The translations under genes were made by a program, and so were the position numbers. A stretch of DNA of 64,000 nt from Eubacteriales bacterium. Lineage in GTDB: Bacteria; Bacillota; Clostridia; Lachnospirales; Lachnospiraceae. Numbering within the stretch: the stretch's first letter is position 1; each line of letters opens with the position of its first letter. The notes beneath the pieces are model-generated. The model made no database searches. It was not told the origin of the DNA and was given only the letters and a program-made list of their open reading frames with translations. The stretch is taken from positions 1 through 64,000 of the forward strand of contig JAUNDV010000004.1 of the NCBI GenBank assembly GCA_030525875.1, written 5' to 3'. This document shows positions 60,997-64,000 of this stretch, one piece after another.

Positions 60997-62640
60997 ATGG
61001 AAACTACTAATATCATGGGTCTTTTGGGAGGCCTGGCTTTGTTCCTCTATGGAATGCAGATGATGAGTACAGGACTTGAAGCTGCAGCAGGAAACAAGAT
61101 GAAGACTATTCTTGAAAAGCTTACAGCCAACAGATTCATGGGAGTCCTTGTAGGTGCACTTATTACAGCAGTTATCCAGTCTTCATCAGCAACTACAGTA
61201 ATGGTAGTAGGTTTTGTTAATTCAGGAATGATGACACTTAACCAGGCTATATGGATTATCATGGGTGCAAATATAGGAACTACAATTACAGGACAGCTGA
61301 TTGCTTTAGATGTAGGTGAGCTTGCACCATTAGTTGCATTTATTGGTGTTGCAGCTATCGTATTTATGAAAAATGAAAAGATTAAGCACATAGGTGAAAT
61401 ATTTGCAGGCTTAGGTGTTCTTTTCATTGGAATGGATATGATGGGAGCAGCAATGAAGCCACTTGCAGCCTCAGAGACTTTCGTAGGTCTGCTTACAAAG
61501 TTTGAAAATCCTATTCTTGGTATACTTGCAGGTGCAGCATTTACAGCTATTATCCAGTCCTCTTCAGCATCTATCGGTATACTTCAGGCCTTGGCAGGAA
61601 GTGGAGTTATAGCCTTAAACGGAGCAGCCTTTGTATTGTTTGGACAGAACATAGGAACCTGTATAACAGCTTTCCTTGCTTCTATTGGTACAAGTAAGAA
61701 TGCAAAGAGAGCTACACTTATACATATTATGTTTAATGTTATAGGAACTGTGATATTTACAATATTATGTATAGCTACTCCTTTGATATCTATTGTTGAG
61801 AGCTGGTCTCCTGGAGATGTACCTAAGCAGATAGCAAATATGCATACATTTTTCAATATCGTTACAACCCTTCTGTTGCTTCCTGTAGGAACCTATCTTG
61901 GAAGACTTGCACAGCTTATTCTTAAGGATAAGGATACAAATGCTGAGGAACAGGGTGTTATGAAGGTAAGATATCTCCTTGACGTAAAACACATCAATAC
62001 AGATAAGATTGGTGCAGCTGTAGTATGTATGGGCGGAATCAAAAAAGAGCTTTTACGTATGATGGCTATGGCAGGAGATAATGTACGTCTTGCATTTGAA
62101 ACAATAGAGGAAGGAACCAAGGATAAGCTTGGAACTATAGAGGAAAAAGAAGTATACGTTGATTTCCTTAATAAGGAGATAACAAAATATATAACCTCAC
62201 TTGTTCCAGCAGAAACAACAGCAGCTGGCGGACAGATATTCAATTCACTCTTTTCTATTACTGGAAATATAGAAAGAATAAGTGATCATGCAACCAATAT
62301 AGCAGAATATTCAAACATGATTACGGAAAAGAAGATAACATTTTCAGAGCAGACACATGTTGAGCTAAAGGAAATGAAGGATATATGTAAGGATCTCTTC
62401 GAAATTCTTATGGAAACACCGGAAGATTACAATATCTGGCATAAGATGATTGCAGATATGGAGCAGGAGATAGATGATATGACACTCCGCTTTAGAAATA
62501 ATATGTATTCAAGAATTCAGTCAGGTCTTTGCTCTTACGATGGCAGCATCCTCTTTTCTGAAATGCTTACAGATTTTGAAAGAATTGGAGATCATGCATT
62601 AAATATTGCAAATGAAACCTTAAAAATGGAAAATCAGTAA
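60997..62640 (+). CDS. Na/Pi cotransporter family protein with PhoU-like domain
   Basis: Type II sodium-phosphate symporter. Two Na/Pi repeats carry the Q-S-S-S-A-T-T and Q-S-S-S-A-S motifs. The C-terminal 220 residues form a cytoplasmic PhoU-like helical domain. The ATG at 60997 (AGAGGAG 8-9 bases before) is preferred over the in-frame codon at 60916, which lies in the promoter. Length is then 547 residues. Takes up phosphate using Na+, which the decarboxylase pump could energise. Confidence 0.9.
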   Translation: METTNIMGLLGGLALFLYGMQMMSTGLEAAAGNKMKTILEKLTANRFMGVLVGALITAVIQSSSATTVMVVGFVNSGMMTLNQAIWIIMGANIGTTITGQLIALDVGELAPLVAFIGVAAIVFMKNEKIKHIGEIFAGLGVLFIGMDMMGAAMKPLAASETFVGLLTKFENPILGILAGAAFTAIIQSSSASIGILQALAGSGVIALNGAAFVLFGQNIGTCITAFLASIGTSKNAKRATLIHIMFNVIGTVIFTILCIATPLISIVESWSPGDVPKQIANMHTFFNIVTTLLLLPVGTYLGRLAQLILKDKDTNAEEQGVMKVRYLLDVKHINTDKIGAAVVCMGGIKKELLRMMAMAGDNVRLAFETIEEGTKDKLGTIEEKEVYVDFLNKEITKYITSLVPAETTAAGGQIFNSLFSITGNIERISDHATNIAEYSNMITEKKITFSEQTHVELKEMKDICKDLFEILMETPEDYNIWHKMIADMEQEIDDMTLRFRNNMYSRIQSGLCSYDGSILFSEMLTDFERIGDHALNIANETLKMENQ

Positions 62641-62644
62641 AATA

Positions 62645-62685
62645 AAAAAGTGCCTAAAGGAGCCAAGCTCTGGAAGGCACTTTTT
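62645..62685. terminator. Bidirectional terminator between the Na/Pi and YihY-family genes
   Basis: AAAAAGTGCCT (62645-62655) pairs with AGGCACTTTTT (62675-62685). A-tract and T-tract on opposite sides serve both converging genes. Confidence 0.8.
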
Positions 62686-62690
62686 AGTAT

Positions 62691-63524
62691 TTATTTATTA
62701 TTTTCTGCTGTTATTACAGAGCAAAAGGCATTGATTTCTGCTCCAAAAAATACCATACATATTATTGCGAAAATCCAAAACATAAGAAGAACTATAGCAC
62801 CCAGAGAACCATACATGTAGGATATATTTTTAAAGTAGGTAAAATAGATAGAAAATAAAAATGAAAAAATAACCCATCCAAGACTTACAAATAAAGCTCC
62901 CGGATAATGGTGATTCACATAATCTGCTTTACCAGGCATGAATCTGTAAATAAGCATAAAGCTTATAAAAAGCATAACAATGGTTATAAGAAGCTTAAAA
63001 TTCAAAATATATGAAACGATATGTGCTAAAAATGGCAGGTAGGTATTGGCTAAATTTTGAATAGAACTTCCAAGTACCATAAGTATGAGTGTAAGAAGCA
63101 GGGCAACAATGAAAAGAAAAGTAAATACCATTGCGCCAAGTCTCATTTTTATGTAGCTGGAGTTTTTGCTTGTGCCGTAAATATTCCTAATCCCTTTTTC
63201 TATTCCATACACACCTGTTGATGCAGACCATATTGAGAGCAGGGCACTGACTGAAATCATTGCTCCCGGACTGTTTATATAAAGATTATCTGTTACAGAT
63301 GTGATGAGTGTTCTGAACTGAGGCATATTTGGTGCCGCTTCTATAAGCATCATTTGTACAGTTTCCTTTTCCAGTCCAGGTATAAACTGAATTGCTGTTA
63401 TTATAAGCATCAAAAAAGGCACAGATGAAATAAGTATCCAAAAGGCCGCTGAAGCAGCATAAACCGGCATATTGTCATCCATAAATTTTCTTATTAACTT
63501 GTATATAATGTAAATTTTTTTCAT
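62691..63524 (-). CDS. YihY/BrkB-family membrane protein
   Basis: Polytopic membrane protein, about 277 residues, six membrane segments, of the YihY/virulence factor BrkB family (often mislabelled ribonuclease BN). Typical features are the N-terminal Y-A-A-S-A-A-F-W-I-L-I-S-S-V-P-F and the P-G-A-L-F-V-S-L-G-W-V segment. The function is unknown. The start is uncertain: ATG 63524 fits family alignments, but neither it nor the TTG at 63560 has a ribosome site. It may extend to 63560. Confidence 0.8.
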   Translation of the reverse strand: MKKIYIIYKLIRKFMDDNMPVYAASAAFWILISSVPFLMLIITAIQFIPGLEKETVQMMLIEAAPNMPQFRTLITSVTDNLYINSPGAMISVSALLSIWSASTGVYGIEKGIRNIYGTSKNSSYIKMRLGAMVFTFLFIVALLLTLILMVLGSSIQNLANTYLPFLAHIVSYILNFKLLITIVMLFISFMLIYRFMPGKADYVNHHYPGALFVSLGWVIFSFLFSIYFTYFKNISYMYGSLGAIVLLMFWIFAIICMVFFGAEINAFCSVITAENNK

Positions 63525-63601
63525 AAAAGAGATAATAACATGTATGATGGGTAATGGCAAGAAAAGACTATTACCTGTATTATTTTGGTTTAATATGTTA
63601 A

Positions 63602-63629
63602 TTGACTTTAAATAATAAATGCGTAAAAT
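63602..63629 (+). promoter_or_regulatory. Promoter of the ABC exporter gene
   Basis: TTGACT (63602-63607) and TAAAAT (63624-63629) with a 16-base spacer. Confidence 0.55.
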
Positions 63630-63665
63630 GATATAAGTGTAATTTGGTAATCAGGTAAAATTAGG

Positions 63666-64000
63666 ATGAAAAGAATTTATTTTTATTTAAAAAATTATAG
63701 ATTAAAGACCATAATGGCTCCAGTTTTTAAATGTCTGGAGGCTGTTTTTGAACTGCTTGTTCCTATGGCAGTTGCAAAAATGATAGATCTTGGTATTGGC
63801 AGGGGAGATACTTCGTATATTTTAAAAATGGGTGCAGTACTTTTAATTCTTGCATTCATAGGTATAGTTTGCTCACTTACCGCACAGTGGTTTGCAGCAA
63901 GCTCGGCGTCTATAGCTGCAACAGGACTTAGAAATGATCTTTTAAAACATATACTTTCTCTTGATTATAGCGAGATTGATAAGTATGGAACAGATAGATT
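63666..64000 (+). CDS. ABC exporter, transmembrane domain (partial, cut by window end)
   Basis: The first 111 codons of a multidrug-type ABC exporter. The N-terminus M-K-R-I-Y-F-Y-L-K-N-Y and the segment P-M-A-V-A-K-M-I-D-L-G are typical of the membrane domain of paired exporters. The sequence ends at L-S-L-D-Y-S-E-I-D-K-Y-G-T-D-R, before the ATP-binding domain. The ATG at 63666 has CAGG about 10 bases upstream. Substrate and partner gene lie outside the window. Confidence 0.78.
   Translation, partial: MKRIYFYLKNYRLKTIMAPVFKCLEAVFELLVPMAVAKMIDLGIGRGDTSYILKMGAVLLILAFIGIVCSLTAQWFAASSASIAATGLRNDLLKHILSLDYSEIDKYGTDR

Noticed and set aside
1..64000. CRISPR array, insertion sequence or prophage
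   Set aside because: No regularly spaced repeat array, transposase, integrase or phage structural gene was seen on either strand.

Overview
The window is low-GC DNA from a Firmicute, most likely a Lachnospiraceae-type Clostridium relative. The evidence is the gene set: Rex, CdaA/CdaR, RqcH, YtvI and GerW sporulation-family proteins, the OadA/OadB Na+ decarboxylase families, and strong AGGAGG ribosome sites with several TTG/GTG starts. Genus is not assigned. All but three genes (NhaC-type antiporter, greA, YihY-family) lie on the + strand, which fits a replication leading strand. I see no insertion sequence, prophage or CRISPR array. The first ~900 bases (ankyrin protein plus a small membrane protein) look accessory; the rest is chromosomal housekeeping sequence.

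Layout. 1.0-4.8 kb: rex-acpS-alr-MATE exporter, behind two tandem promoters. 4.9-10.7 kb: YebC, Tex, a CPBP-family membrane protease and RqcH. 10.8-16.4 kb: YicC, gmk, rpoZ, rimO, pgsA, pncC-type amidase, a two-piece DUF2953 locus and GerW. 16.4-17.8 kb: NhaC-family antiporter (-). 18.0-24.0 kb: two unknown membrane proteins, cdaA-cdaR (c-di-AMP synthesis and its regulator), a polysaccharide-polymerase-like protein and YtvI. 24.1-25.4 kb: rRNA m5C methyltransferase. 25.5-30.8 kb: a five-gene biotin-dependent carboxyltransferase / Na+-pumping decarboxylase operon. 30.9-34.9 kb: two large secreted or anchored cell-envelope proteins. 35-39.4 kb: clpC, radA and a small exporter. 39.5-42.9 kb: an HPr/Crh-like protein, tRNA-Trp, a DUF362 ferredoxin-like protein and cardiolipin synthase. 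43-46.7 kb: pnp and gltX. 46.9-50.7 kb: a compact UvrD-type helicase and a two-component system. 50.7-51.7 kb: tRNA-Pro, a probable 6S RNA and cdd. 52.5-57.9 kb: greA (-), brnQ, a second MATE protein, pncB and a PAP2 phosphatase. 57.9-60.8 kb: csoR-copA copper module. 61-64 kb: Na/Pi cotransporter, YihY-family protein (-) and the start of an ABC exporter cut by the window end.

The best leads link regulators to sites. An almost ideal Rex operator (25464-25481) lies upstream of the decarboxylase operon, and rex itself is in the window, so NADH/NAD+ state probably controls that Na+ pump. Two identically spaced TACCC-N5-GGGTA operators overlap the csoR-copA promoter. Three 11-bp-phased PhoP-box-like repeats abut the promoter of the Na/Pi cotransporter. 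Inside copA, a full AAGGAGG site and in-frame ATG precede the C-terminal metal-binding domain, so the gene may yield both the pump and a separate CopZ-like chaperone. The decarboxylase operon carries both a CoA-type and an OadA-type carboxyltransferase with one biotin carrier, a transcarboxylase-like gene set joined to a Na+-pump beta subunit and an unusual lipoprotein-like gamma subunit.
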